NCBI GenBank assembly: GCA_964036045.1
Contig: OZ038382.1
Location: 2,006,612 to 2,070,611, forward strand
Length of the DNA stretch: 64,000 nucleotides
Direction of reading: 5' to 3'
From: Eutreptiella sp. 'Long Island Sound 2002'
Lineage: Eukaryota; Euglenozoa; Euglenophyceae; Eutreptiales; Eutreptiaceae
The first letter of the stretch is position 1, and each line of letters starts with the position of its first letter. The notes under the pieces are model-generated. The model ran no database searches, was not told the DNA's origin, and saw only the letters and a list, made by a program, of their open reading frames with translations. The position numbers were made by a program, and so were the translations under genes. Below, piece by piece: positions 1 through 8,099 of the stretch.

Positions 1-52
1 GTGCCCCCAGGTGCTCAAGTTCTTGTTTTTCATGTTGTCTATAAAAAAAGAA

Positions 53-203
53 GGTGAGGTTGAGGACAATTTTGCTTCATTTCCTTGTTCTCCGCAAAAT
101 TTTCCCGGGTCTTATGTAGAGGACTTTTTGAAGTGGGTCCTCTAGTTGTCTTTGCCGAGGAGGGGCTCAAAAAAGAGGTGGGTCTTATAAATGGGGGGTT
201 CTG
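53..203 (+). repeat. Repeat upstream of RT ORF, copy 1
   Basis: About 150 bp that recurs with few differences at 642-731 plus 986-1049. Shared landmarks in order are a 'gaggacaattttgcttc' block, a 'tcttat' block, 'gtctttgccgagga' and 'cttataaatgggggg'. The second copy is split by an inserted element and ends at the start codon of the long RT-like ORF. Penelope-like elements often carry partial tandem terminal repeats, so this may be such a repeat; that reading is inference. Confidence 0.7.
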
Positions 204-641
204 GGTGGGTCTAAAGTGGGGGGGGGCGGAGTACTTCTTTGATACGGAGCACACTGTGCCCTGTTTTCTCAGCCACCAAAGAATGCCGGTTTCGGTGACG
301 CAACTTTTATCCATTTTTAAATTTTAAACCGAAAAAAACTGTTTTGGGGGGCAATGGCATCATCATTATGTCACCACACATTTTCACATAATGAATTGAA
401 ACATTGATGCATACATGTATGAAGAATGTCGCGAACCATCGGTCTTGGGTTGCGGCACTCTTAATGTGATGCCTCTCGATATTTATTCATCCATTATGTT
501 TGATGCCCCCGCGGCATGTGGTATATTAATGTGTGATACTCTCGTCTCGCAAGCATTTGAGGCCAACTTGGCAAGTCACATGACACCATCCCATCATGCA
601 AAGCATCCAATGAATGTTTTTTGTCATTTTTTTGGGTTGGG

Positions 642-1049
642 GGTGAGGTTGAGGACAATTTTGCTTCATTTCCTTGTGCTCCGCAAAATTCTCCCGGGTG
701 CATGGGTCTTATATAGAGGTCTTTTTGAAGTGGAGCTTACCCAGCCACGGCGGGGGGGAGGGGGGGGGGCTTCCGGCTGTGCCGTGCCACGGTGCCGCCA
801 CATAGGGTGTGTCGTGTCACACAGGGCCGCCGATGTGTCGTGTTGTGTGAGGGTGGTCGGCACTTGTGTCACCTATGTCACCTGTGCCGGCCGTGCCACC
901 ATGACACGGAGGGGGGGGGGGAAGGGGGGGGGGGCATCGGAAAGTGTGCCGCGGCACGTGCCGTGACATGGGTAAGCTCCAATGGGTCTTATAGCTGTCT
1001 TTGCCGAGGAGGGGCTCAAAAAAGGGGTGGGTCTTATAAATGGGGGGCT
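642..1049 (+). repeat. Repeat upstream of RT ORF, copy 2 (interrupted)
   Basis: Second copy of the repeat at 53-203. Its halves lie at 642-731 and 986-1049, with a 249-bp inverted-repeat element between them. The 3' end overlaps the first codons of the RT-like ORF at 1040, so the start ATG of that ORF lies in repeat sequence. Confidence 0.7.
732..980. mobile_element. MITE-like element with 12-bp terminal inverted repeats
   Basis: The left end 'ggagcttaccca' and right end 'tgggtaagctcc' are perfect inverted complements, and the match continues imperfectly for several more bases. The element sits inside the second copy of a duplicated repeat, so the uninterrupted copy at 53-203 shows the empty site. 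The interior is GC-rich with G-tracts and CGTGTC/CGGCAC-type words, and no coding capacity is visible. Target-site duplication is unclear ('aagt' left, 'aat' right). Confidence 0.6.
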
Positions 1050-4000
1050 GGCTGATAAGAGGAGGTACAAGACCCCTTTCCACAGGGATCAATACCCAAT
1101 TCTTTGATGACGCCGTGTCGAGTTTTATAAATCATGTCCGACGATGGGATCACGACGCGCAGTGCACTCCGCTGTCAGATTTTGACCCCGCAGAGGCAGA
1201 TTCGGCGTCAGTGCCGATGGCCCCAGCGGCCGAGTCACCCACAAACCCTAGAGAGTCACGCTGGCGGAAGCTGCGTGAGTTTTGGGCGACTTGGGACAGC
1301 GAGAGTGAACTTCGCAAGAGATGTTTTGAAGCGAACCCCATTGATTGGCAAGGGATTGTTGCATCCTGCAAACGAATGGCAGTTTGTCTCATTACGTGCC
1401 CGGACTCTCGGCTAAGGAGGATTGCACGTTTGGCAAAACTCCCTCCCGACGTGGACCTGAATAATCCAGACACTATCATTTATTGCGTACTTGGGCCTTG
1501 GTGCCCCTATGTTGGTCAGTGCGGTGGTCAGAAACCACGTGCGCCCATCCTGCGCTATGCCGAGCATGCACAAAGGGCGAAGTCGTTGATTCGACACTTT
1601 CTAGGGACACGACACCGGATCTTGAGAGCCAATGCAGGGTTTGGGAAGACTCCATCGCTTGCACGTATTTTAGCGGCTAAAGGGCCTGTGTCTGGAATTA
1701 TGTTCCCTATTGAGCGAGCCACACCGAGCAATATTGATTCTAGGGAGCGCTTCTATGACTCCTTGTTTGCTCCCACGTCTAACCAAATCCAGCCGCGAGG
1801 ATCGTTAAATGATGCATTATGGTTGAACGTTTTTAACCATAAGCTGACACCGTCCACCTGCAGGGCACTAGCTGTGACTGTAAATGATGTTCTGCAGCAG
1901 AAAGGACAGAAGTCCTCCCTGAATGATTTGATTAAGCTGACCGTTGAGTGCAAACACTACGTCAGACCGAAAGTCTATGAAAAATTGTTCCGCCTCCTCC
2001 AGAGCGTTTTGAAGAAGAAGTGTAGTTTCACGATGCCACGAAGGGTTGTTCTGCGGACCCCCACTCTGTGTCCGAGTACAGAGCGAACCATCAGGCAGAC
2101 AGTGAAGGCGCATTTTTCCAGTGCCCCCATGCCTGCCTACCTGCAAGACCTATGCAAGTCGGTAGTGTCTACAGTGAAGAGGGCGCCGAGGCGCGTGTGC
2201 GATATATTCAGAAACGGACCCCACCCTGTATCCCCAGCGATCCTACGAAATTGCCTGCAGTCTGCCAATATGCCTGGGCCTGTGACGTCCACCCCCCTGT
2301 CTGTCATGGATAAAGTGTGTGGACAGAAAATCGAGACTGTGCATCCCTCAGTTTGGGAGCATGTCAAACAGTTGGTCCTCACGTGTGTGAATAAGAAAGC
2401 GTGTTTCTGTCCTGCATGGATGCAGCGGTATGAGTGCCTGACCAATGATGTGGAGCATGTAATCTTCAGGTTCCCACATCAGTGGAACACTGTTTTCGGT
2501 GCCCATGCCCAGGAGGTGTGCGGAGGGCATGCCAGGACTGCATGCCTCCCCACGGAGGACGAAGTGGGCACCCAGTTGTCTCAGCTCAGGACCAGACTTA
2601 ATTCCATGAAGCTTCCCCTCTCTTCCCTCAACCCAGATGCGTCTGAACCTTTGATTGGCGTCAGGGTGGACGACTTGATAGATGATGTCTCCCACCTGTG
2701 TGCTGCGGATTCTGCCCAGCTGGCTGTGGAATACCCAGGGCTAGTTGGGGACACGGTGCAGCGGCTGGCTAAGCAGGTGCACGGTGCGGGGTTCATTTGT
2801 GGGGTCTTCGACAAGAGACTGCATGTCCTCAGTGGCGTGTGCCGGAAAATGATGGACACACACCTCCTGCTTGATGTGATCCTAGGGCCCAAATTTAAGG
2901 TGTGGGGTTGGGGCTCATCAGTGAAGAGGGCCAAGGTGCTGGCTGTCAAAGAGATTGTTGGCCGTGCACGCCAAGAAGGGGTCCTGGCACAGGCATGTTC
3001 GCTAAATCTGGGACACCCAGACCTACTCCTGGAGAGCTCAGCAGAGCAGTTTTTTGCGACCCTGCTTGACCCTGACGGTGTCACTGTACACCTGACCCCA
3101 CCCCTGTGTGCCCCCACGCTCTTTTCCATGCTGAAATGGAAGTCAATTGAGACAGGTGTGCACCCCCTTATTAAATGGCGCGAAGTTATTGCCTTCTGCA
3201 ATGTGCCATTGAAGAGGTATGCCCGGGTCATAGGGAGATGCCTCCAGCTTCTAGTGAAGGCCCTGTACCTTGAGTGTACGACGCTGGGGTTCCCACTTAT
3301 GCTTGGGACCCGCGACTTTTCTCAGGCCTGCATCAGGTTATCCTCCCACACGTCCGCGGTCCATGTATGTGAGCAGGATATGCAGGATATGTATTGGGAG
3401 ATCCCCAAAGTACAGGTGTTGGAGTCCTTCAATTGGGCTGTCAAACACCTGGGTGAACAGCGTAAACGACCTGTGTCTTTTTTTGCCATACATCGTGGTG
3501 GAGACAAAATCCTGGACAGGCTGGGTAAGGGTTCTGAGGATATGTTCTGGAACGTCCCTGTCTCCTTTGTACTGCAATATGTCAACTGGGAGTTGTACAT
3601 GAACACCATTTTCACACTAGGGCCACTAATCTTAGAACAAGGAAGCTCAGGAGTACCCATTGGTGGCTGCCTGTCAGCACCAAAATCTGAGCTCTGGGCA
3701 ATGTGGCGTGAACACATGTCTCTCTCAGAACAGACAGAAACTTTTCAGCAGGAGTGGCAAGAGGCGCTTGACGCGACAGCAGTAGGTGCAGTGTGCGTTG
3801 TACCGGGGCCAGGGCAGTTTACCCCACTGAGTGGGCAGGGAGACTTTGTTCGTTTTAGTGGGATCTGGGCGCACAGAGACAGGCAGCAGGCGCCAGACAA
3901 GTCCCCTCTGCATGGCCACACCTGCCCAGCTTCAGGTTTCTGGGCCCCCAGCGAGCAACTCGTGGCTTGGGTGCACATTGATGGGTGGGAAATTCCGTTT

Positions 4001-4528
4001 ATATACTCCACACCGTGGGATGGGGCTGCGCTGGGACGCACTGAGTCGATCCTGAGGTTCTCCCCAAGGAGGGATAAGCGGCTCCTGACGAATTTCTTCA
4101 GTCAGTTCACGCTGGCTGATTTTGTCATTCACGAAATCTATTGCCCCAACCATCACACGCCTACACCCATTCCTTGTGTGTTGCTTGCGAGGTTCAAGGA
4201 TAACGTGCCCATGGCAGCGATTCATGTGCCAGAGGCAATAAAGCCGAGGCTTTTCAAAGCCCTTGAATGCTTCCTAAAGGCTATGTACCAAATAGGCCTA
4301 AAATGGGAAAACCACGGTGACATTGCACAGCTGTGCGAGTGCGAGTTTGTGCCAGGTGAGGACGTATTCCTGAGACGAAAAGGTATTGTTCCTAACCTAC
4401 AGGAGCCACTGAGACACGACTTTGAATGGCAGAGGTGGCTGCCTGTGTCCTCCCCCAACGCCAAGCAAGTCCTGGCGTCCACTTTCCCCTCACTGTTGCA
4501 CAAGAGCCTCCTCTATTGTTGTAATTAA
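1040..4528 (+). CDS. Penelope-like reverse transcriptase with N-terminal GIY-YIG-like segment
   Basis: Intron-free 1162-aa ORF. Residues 146-176 resemble a GIY-YIG nuclease core: I-I-Y at 146-148, Y-V-G-Q at 157-160, then R172 and H176. Reverse-transcriptase signatures follow. A motif-A-like QDMQDMYWEIP segment has its second D at residue 783 and resembles the D-x-K-x-M/L-Y/F-x-x-I-P signature of Penelope-like elements. Motif B is GVPIGGCLSA from residue 871, preceded by a Q-G pair typical of that family. The best motif C candidate is F-K-D-N at 1052-1055, where most RTs have an xxDD box. About 180 residues separate B and C, far more than in the second copy near 34.2 kb, so an insertion is likely. 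The N-terminal 140 residues and residues 220-760 are unrecognised. The start is uncertain because the ATG lies in a repeat. Expression is unknown. It could be a decayed element kept open by chance, but the 3.5-kb length argues for recent function. Confidence 0.7.
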   Translation: MGGWLIRGGTRPLSTGINTQFFDDAVSSFINHVRRWDHDAQCTPLSDFDPAEADSASVPMAPAAESPTNPRESRWRKLREFWATWDSESELRKRCFEANPIDWQGIVASCKRMAVCLITCPDSRLRRIARLAKLPPDVDLNNPDTIIYCVLGPWCPYVGQCGGQKPRAPILRYAEHAQRAKSLIRHFLGTRHRILRANAGFGKTPSLARILAAKGPVSGIMFPIERATPSNIDSRERFYDSLFAPTSNQIQPRGSLNDALWLNVFNHKLTPSTCRALAVTVNDVLQQKGQKSSLNDLIKLTVECKHYVRPKVYEKLFRLLQSVLKKKCSFTMPRRVVLRTPTLCPSTERTIRQTVKAHFSSAPMPAYLQDLCKSVVSTVKRAPRRVCDIFRNGPHPVSPAILRNCLQSANMPGPVTSTPLSVMDKVCGQKIETVHPSVWEHVKQLVLTCVNKKACFCPAWMQRYECLTNDVEHVIFRFPHQWNTVFGAHAQEVCGGHARTACLPTEDEVGTQLSQLRTRLNSMKLPLSSLNPDASEPLIGVRVDDLIDDVSHLCAADSAQLAVEYPGLVGDTVQRLAKQVHGAGFICGVFDKRLHVLSGVCRKMMDTHLLLDVILGPKFKVWGWGSSVKRAKVLAVKEIVGRARQEGVLAQACSLNLGHPDLLLESSAEQFFATLLDPDGVTVHLTPPLCAPTLFSMLKWKSIETGVHPLIKWREVIAFCNVPLKRYARVIGRCLQLLVKALYLECTTLGFPLMLGTRDFSQACIRLSSHTSAVHVCEQDMQDMYWEIPKVQVLESFNWAVKHLGEQRKRPVSFFAIHRGGDKILDRLGKGSEDMFWNVPVSFVLQYVNWELYMNTIFTLGPLILEQGSSGVPIGGCLSAPKSELWAMWREHMSLSEQTETFQQEWQEALDATAVGAVCVVPGPGQFTPLSGQGDFVRFSGIWAHRDRQQAPDKSPLHGHTCPASGFWAPSEQLVAWVHIDGWEIPFIYSTPWDGAALGRTESILRFSPRRDKRLLTNFFSQFTLADFVIHEIYCPNHHTPTPIPCVLLARFKDNVPMAAIHVPEAIKPRLFKALECFLKAMYQIGLKWENHGDIAQLCECEFVPGEDVFLRRKGIVPNLQEPLRHDFEWQRWLPVSSPNAKQVLASTFPSLLHKSLLYCCN

Positions 4529-4550
4529 ATTAAATCTGGAAGGATTCAGG

Positions 4551-4727
4551 ATGAATGTGAGATCACTGGTGTGGGGGGCAGGATGGCACAGATATCCCCC
4601 AGACTGGTGGAAGAATTCAGTGAAAGGGTTCCTCCAGGAACTGAAACTGGTGGACTGCATCCCTTTCACTGACATAGACAGATGGTTTAACGAAGGTAAG
4701 GAGTTCCGTGGAGCCATGCCGACATGA
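4551..4727 (+). pseudogene. Detached C-terminal piece of the RT element
   Basis: A 58-aa ORF starting 22 bases after the stop of the long RT-like ORF, in another frame. Its tryptophan-rich text (VWGAGWHRYPPDWWK) resembles the segment 'GWAVVQGRNLPTSP' that follows the RT region of the diverged copy near 34.9 kb. It is therefore probably the former C terminus, cut off by a stop or frameshift, rather than an independent gene. Confidence 0.4.
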
Positions 4728-5160
4728 AGTGTATATATGCACAGGACGACCCAGCGTGTGTGGGTGCAGCGCGTGGGTAGGAGTAACTGTGTGTATGCGT
4801 GCGCCTGGTGTCCTAGGAATGGACTGAGCCCGGTGCAAACACCTGTACTTGTGCACTGGCCCAGTCAGAAATGACCCCTGCTGCTGTATGGGAGGGCAGT
4901 TAGGGGGCCAGGGGGAGGGATAGGGTGCTGAGCTGTGTGCATGCCCCTGTGGGATCATTTTTTAAGCTCCCGAACTCATAACAGGTGCTTGTGCCGTGCA
5001 TAGTCTGCTCCTATCAGAAAATGGTACTAACAGTTTTTGGCAACACCACGAAAGGGATGGGGAGAAATAGGTGAAGCATCATACACAGAAAATTTCCACA
5101 TGTGTGTGTATACTAAAGCATGTGTGTAGACATTAATGCAACGAATGCAGTGCATGCACC
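4728..5160. other. Noncoding 3' flank of RT element
   Basis: No supported ORF. GT-rich words and one G-rich purine stretch; no poly(A) tail or terminal repeat recognised. Confidence 0.5.
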
Positions 5161-5164
5161 CTAT

Positions 5165-5425
5165 TTCAGACCCTACCATGTTCAATTGATTTTGGCTGAG
5201 GAGTTGGTGCTTGTTTGCCTGTTGGAGTAGTTGTCTGGGTGGGTCTACAGTCGGGGGGGGATTGTTAGCACAAGGCTGCGCTCCCAAGAATTCCAAGAAC
5301 AACCACAACCTCAACTTTCCGAGTTTTTTCGACGACTAGCATGGCTCTGCTACCTACCATGCTCAATTGATTTTGGCTGAGGAGTTGGTGCCTACTGTGC
5401 TTTGGTGAAGTAGTTGTTTGTCTCC
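5165..5425 (+). repeat. Short imperfect tandem duplication
   Basis: The block beginning 'ctaccatgttcaattgatt' and ending in 'gtagttgt' occurs at about 5172-5232 and again at about 5352-5415. Between them lie a G-run and a variable spacer. No coding content is seen. Confidence 0.6.
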
Positions 5426-5649
5426 TTACAAATTTCCTTCTTAGACTCAACGTGAAAGAATCTCGGCGGCTTTTTCAACCCGCTCCTTGTCTTTCCGTTG
5501 ATGGACAAGGAGAGTTTTGACTTGAACAAGGATTGGTACATGGTGTATGTAAACACTTCCTTGCACTCACCTCGTTTCAGTCTTTGATCACTGATGAGTG
5601 TTTTGCTGCTTGTGTAGCCGAACAACCACCAAGGTATTTGTGGCATATG

Positions 5650-5722
5650 CCCAGGATATTGGCAGATATCCGTGGCTGCTGTATCCCGGGCATATGCCAC
5701 GGATATCTGCCGATATCCTCAG
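5650..5722. repeat. Inverted repeat / potential hairpin
   Basis: The segment near 5656-5678 (core 'ggcagatatccgtgg') is mirrored as its reverse complement near 5698-5720 (core 'ccacggatatctgcc'), leaving a loop of about 20 nt. The self-complementary word 'ggcatatgcc' occurs in both arms' flanks. It lies downstream of the FHA exon on the minus strand. Confidence 0.7.
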
Positions 5723-6001
5723 GCCCTTGCAACGGATATAATCAATGTCAATGTGCACTCTACTCGCAACACTTACATGGTCTTGATAGCTCACGCCCAT
5801 GCGTGGGCCAGGATCAAAATCATCCGTGATTTGTTGGGCTTTGATGATTTGATGGCAACTCATGCACCTATTTCTCAGGGGCTTACTTTGTAGGTGGACC
5901 CATACTGTGAGCAAACCTTGGGATTTGGCATGGCAAATGCAAAGTCCCTCAATCCTCACCCCTCATTCCAACATTAAAGAGAAGCATTGATGAGCACAGA
6001 C

Positions 6002-6251
6002 CATTGAGGCTGCCGTTGTCCAAGACCACCCACCACCCCAATGTCACCCACACCAACGTTGCATGTTGCCGCGACACCATGGTGTCAAAACGTGCCGACT
6101 TGATGACCACGTCAACCACGCTCTCGAGGCGGCCGAATTTCACAGTACGCTTCTTGAGCACAATGTCCCGGGGTATGTGAGGGTCACAATTTTTCTCGTC
6201 AAGCAACATTAAGTGTGCGTGGTGCTGCTCAGATAATGCTTCATGTGCCAT
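6002..6251 (-). CDS. FHA-domain protein, first exon (partial)
   Basis: The minus-strand reading starts at an ATG at 6251 and encodes a forkhead-associated domain, a phosphothreonine-peptide binding module used in signalling and DNA-damage proteins. Visible family residues are G40-R41, the S-R-Q-H run at 60-63 and the D-N-G-S-L-N-G run at 78-84, in the expected order and spacing. The domain breaks off just after the N-G pair, at a possible weak donor (ATG followed by GTCTGT) that would leave phase 1; reading through adds only 16 residues before a stop. The following exons are not identified. A minus-strand ORF at 5392-5700 is a possible but unsupported continuation. Without further exons this could also be a truncated gene copy. 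Confidence 0.6.
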
Positions 6252-7860
6252 GCTTCCGGGCTACGAAAATAAAAGCAACGGTTTCCCACACAAATTAGTC
6301 CATCGTTGCTCAACAATGCAGGCCAACAAGCACCGGAAGCAACAAAACGTTTTTCTACCCTTTCGCAAGATATGCACACAACGCACAAGTATTACGCTGT
6401 TCGTTTCCTTGTTGTATGCTTTTGTCACCCTTGGGAAAGGCAAATCCAAGGATGGCGCGCATTGTTCTAAAGGTATGGGGGGGTCAATGGGGTGTATCAT
6501 TGAGGTCAAGAGGGGTACTGCAGTTTAACCCTAGTGCATGCACGATACACGACAGCTCAATGCCACAAAAATGCTTGCCTCAGGCACTCCGGACATGCAG
6601 AGGAGATGGAGATAGAACCGATGGTTGTGTCTGTTGGGAAAAGTAATATGGCAACCTCCATTTGTTCGCCCATACAAAATGTGATGTGCAATAAAAGGTA
6701 AGTGGACACTTGGAAAGTGCATGTTCCGTTCAATGTTCGTGATGTTGTGTGTAGCATTGCGGCCTGTGTTCCCTCCCTATCTGCAAGAAGGATTGGAGAC
6801 CAACGTGCTGCAAAGAACGGTTGAACTTTTCAAGCATGCTGTGGAGCACGTACGTTGCAGGCGTTGGAGGTATGGCACGTTCGAGGAATGACGCCTTGGC
6901 TCATGATGGGTTTCACACACAGAAATGGCAACTGACAATCCAACACAAAGGTGGTAGATCGGCCGAAGACCAATCTACAGCCACATTGGCCACAGTGGCA
7001 CATTTGGGACCTAGGAGCGGGTTGTAGCCGAGGAAAAGCGACACACATAGAGCAACAAATAGTCCACAAAATTTGTCTTGCAAAAAAGTGCATTATCACA
7101 GGTGCACTACCACCCATTTGGAACATTACAAGACTTTCGTATATGAACCATTTGGGACATTAAGAGAAATTTTCGTGGGACATCAACAAATTTTTTCGGC
7201 GAAGGTGGAAAATTTTTCCTCCCGGCACATGGCACCTGCTTTCTCTCTCCCCGTGTTGACCTAGGTGCTGTTTTGGGGGAAAATTTTATTCCAAGCGCTT
7301 CGCTTCGCGCCCGTTTTTCTCTCCTCTCCACCTCGTGTTGACTAGGCCGTTTGGGGCAATAGTAGACTTGTCCCACAACGTCAGAATGTGAAGAATGTGG
7401 GACACCACGAGGGCCATTTGGGGCATTAACGAGATTTTTACCAATGATGCAACGGGAAGGGGTGTTTACTAGGCAAACACACCACACCACACTGAATTGG
7501 GCCCAACTACCATTTTTGCCTTTACCCCGCCAAATATGAGAAAATCCATAGAAACCTTGAAAATGCGTGTGTTGTTCACAATGCCAATGGACATGTTACG
7601 GCCCCGGATGGGGCCTCAATGGGACCAATGGTGCACGAGGCACGCGTTTCACTTTTCCAGTTTCTGCAGCTTGGATGTCCTCTGAAAAGTCTTTTGTGCT
7701 TTGCCTGCGATCGTGTCGTGGTAACAATGTTGTACTTGGACCTCAAAAATCCAAACAAATATGCATAGCGGGCCGTCATGGATGTCCCTTCTAAATGTGG
7801 CGACCCTCTAACTCTGGCTTAAACCTTGAGGCGTCAACTTGTGCCAATAGAGAAGCCCGC
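6252..7860. other. Region without supported gene
   Basis: Only short ORFs are present on both strands, with no recognisable domain. On the plus strand around 7130-7440 the phrase 'catttggg(a/g)cattaa' recurs, suggesting an old internal duplication. Confidence 0.4.
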
Positions 7861-7867
7861 CCCTCCT

Positions 7868-8098
7868 CCCTTGGTTCATAAAAAGGCCTTGGTTTCAAAA
7901 AGGCCATGATTTAAAAAAAAGAAAGCACGCGTTGTTTGAAAAAAGGCCCTTTTAAACCAACGCGATTTTTGAAACCCGGGACATGTTTTAAACCAAGGCC
8001 TCTTTTTTAACCAAGTCCTGTTTTAAACTAAGGCCTTTTTTCAAAACAAGGCCTTTTTCAAACCAAGACCTTTTTTAAACCAAGGCCTTCTTGCGAAG
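7868..8098 (+). repeat. Imperfect short tandem repeat (aaccaaggccttttt)
   Basis: Roughly ten degenerate copies of a 15-25 bp unit of the form 'aaaccaaggccttttt', varying in T-run length. The unit contains AAGGCCTT, which is self-complementary, so the block can fold locally. Confidence 0.75.
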
Positions 8099-8099
8099 C

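Noticed and set aside
2581-3231. 216-aa minus-strand ORF
   Set aside because: Antisense shadow of the RT-like ORF with no motif of its own.
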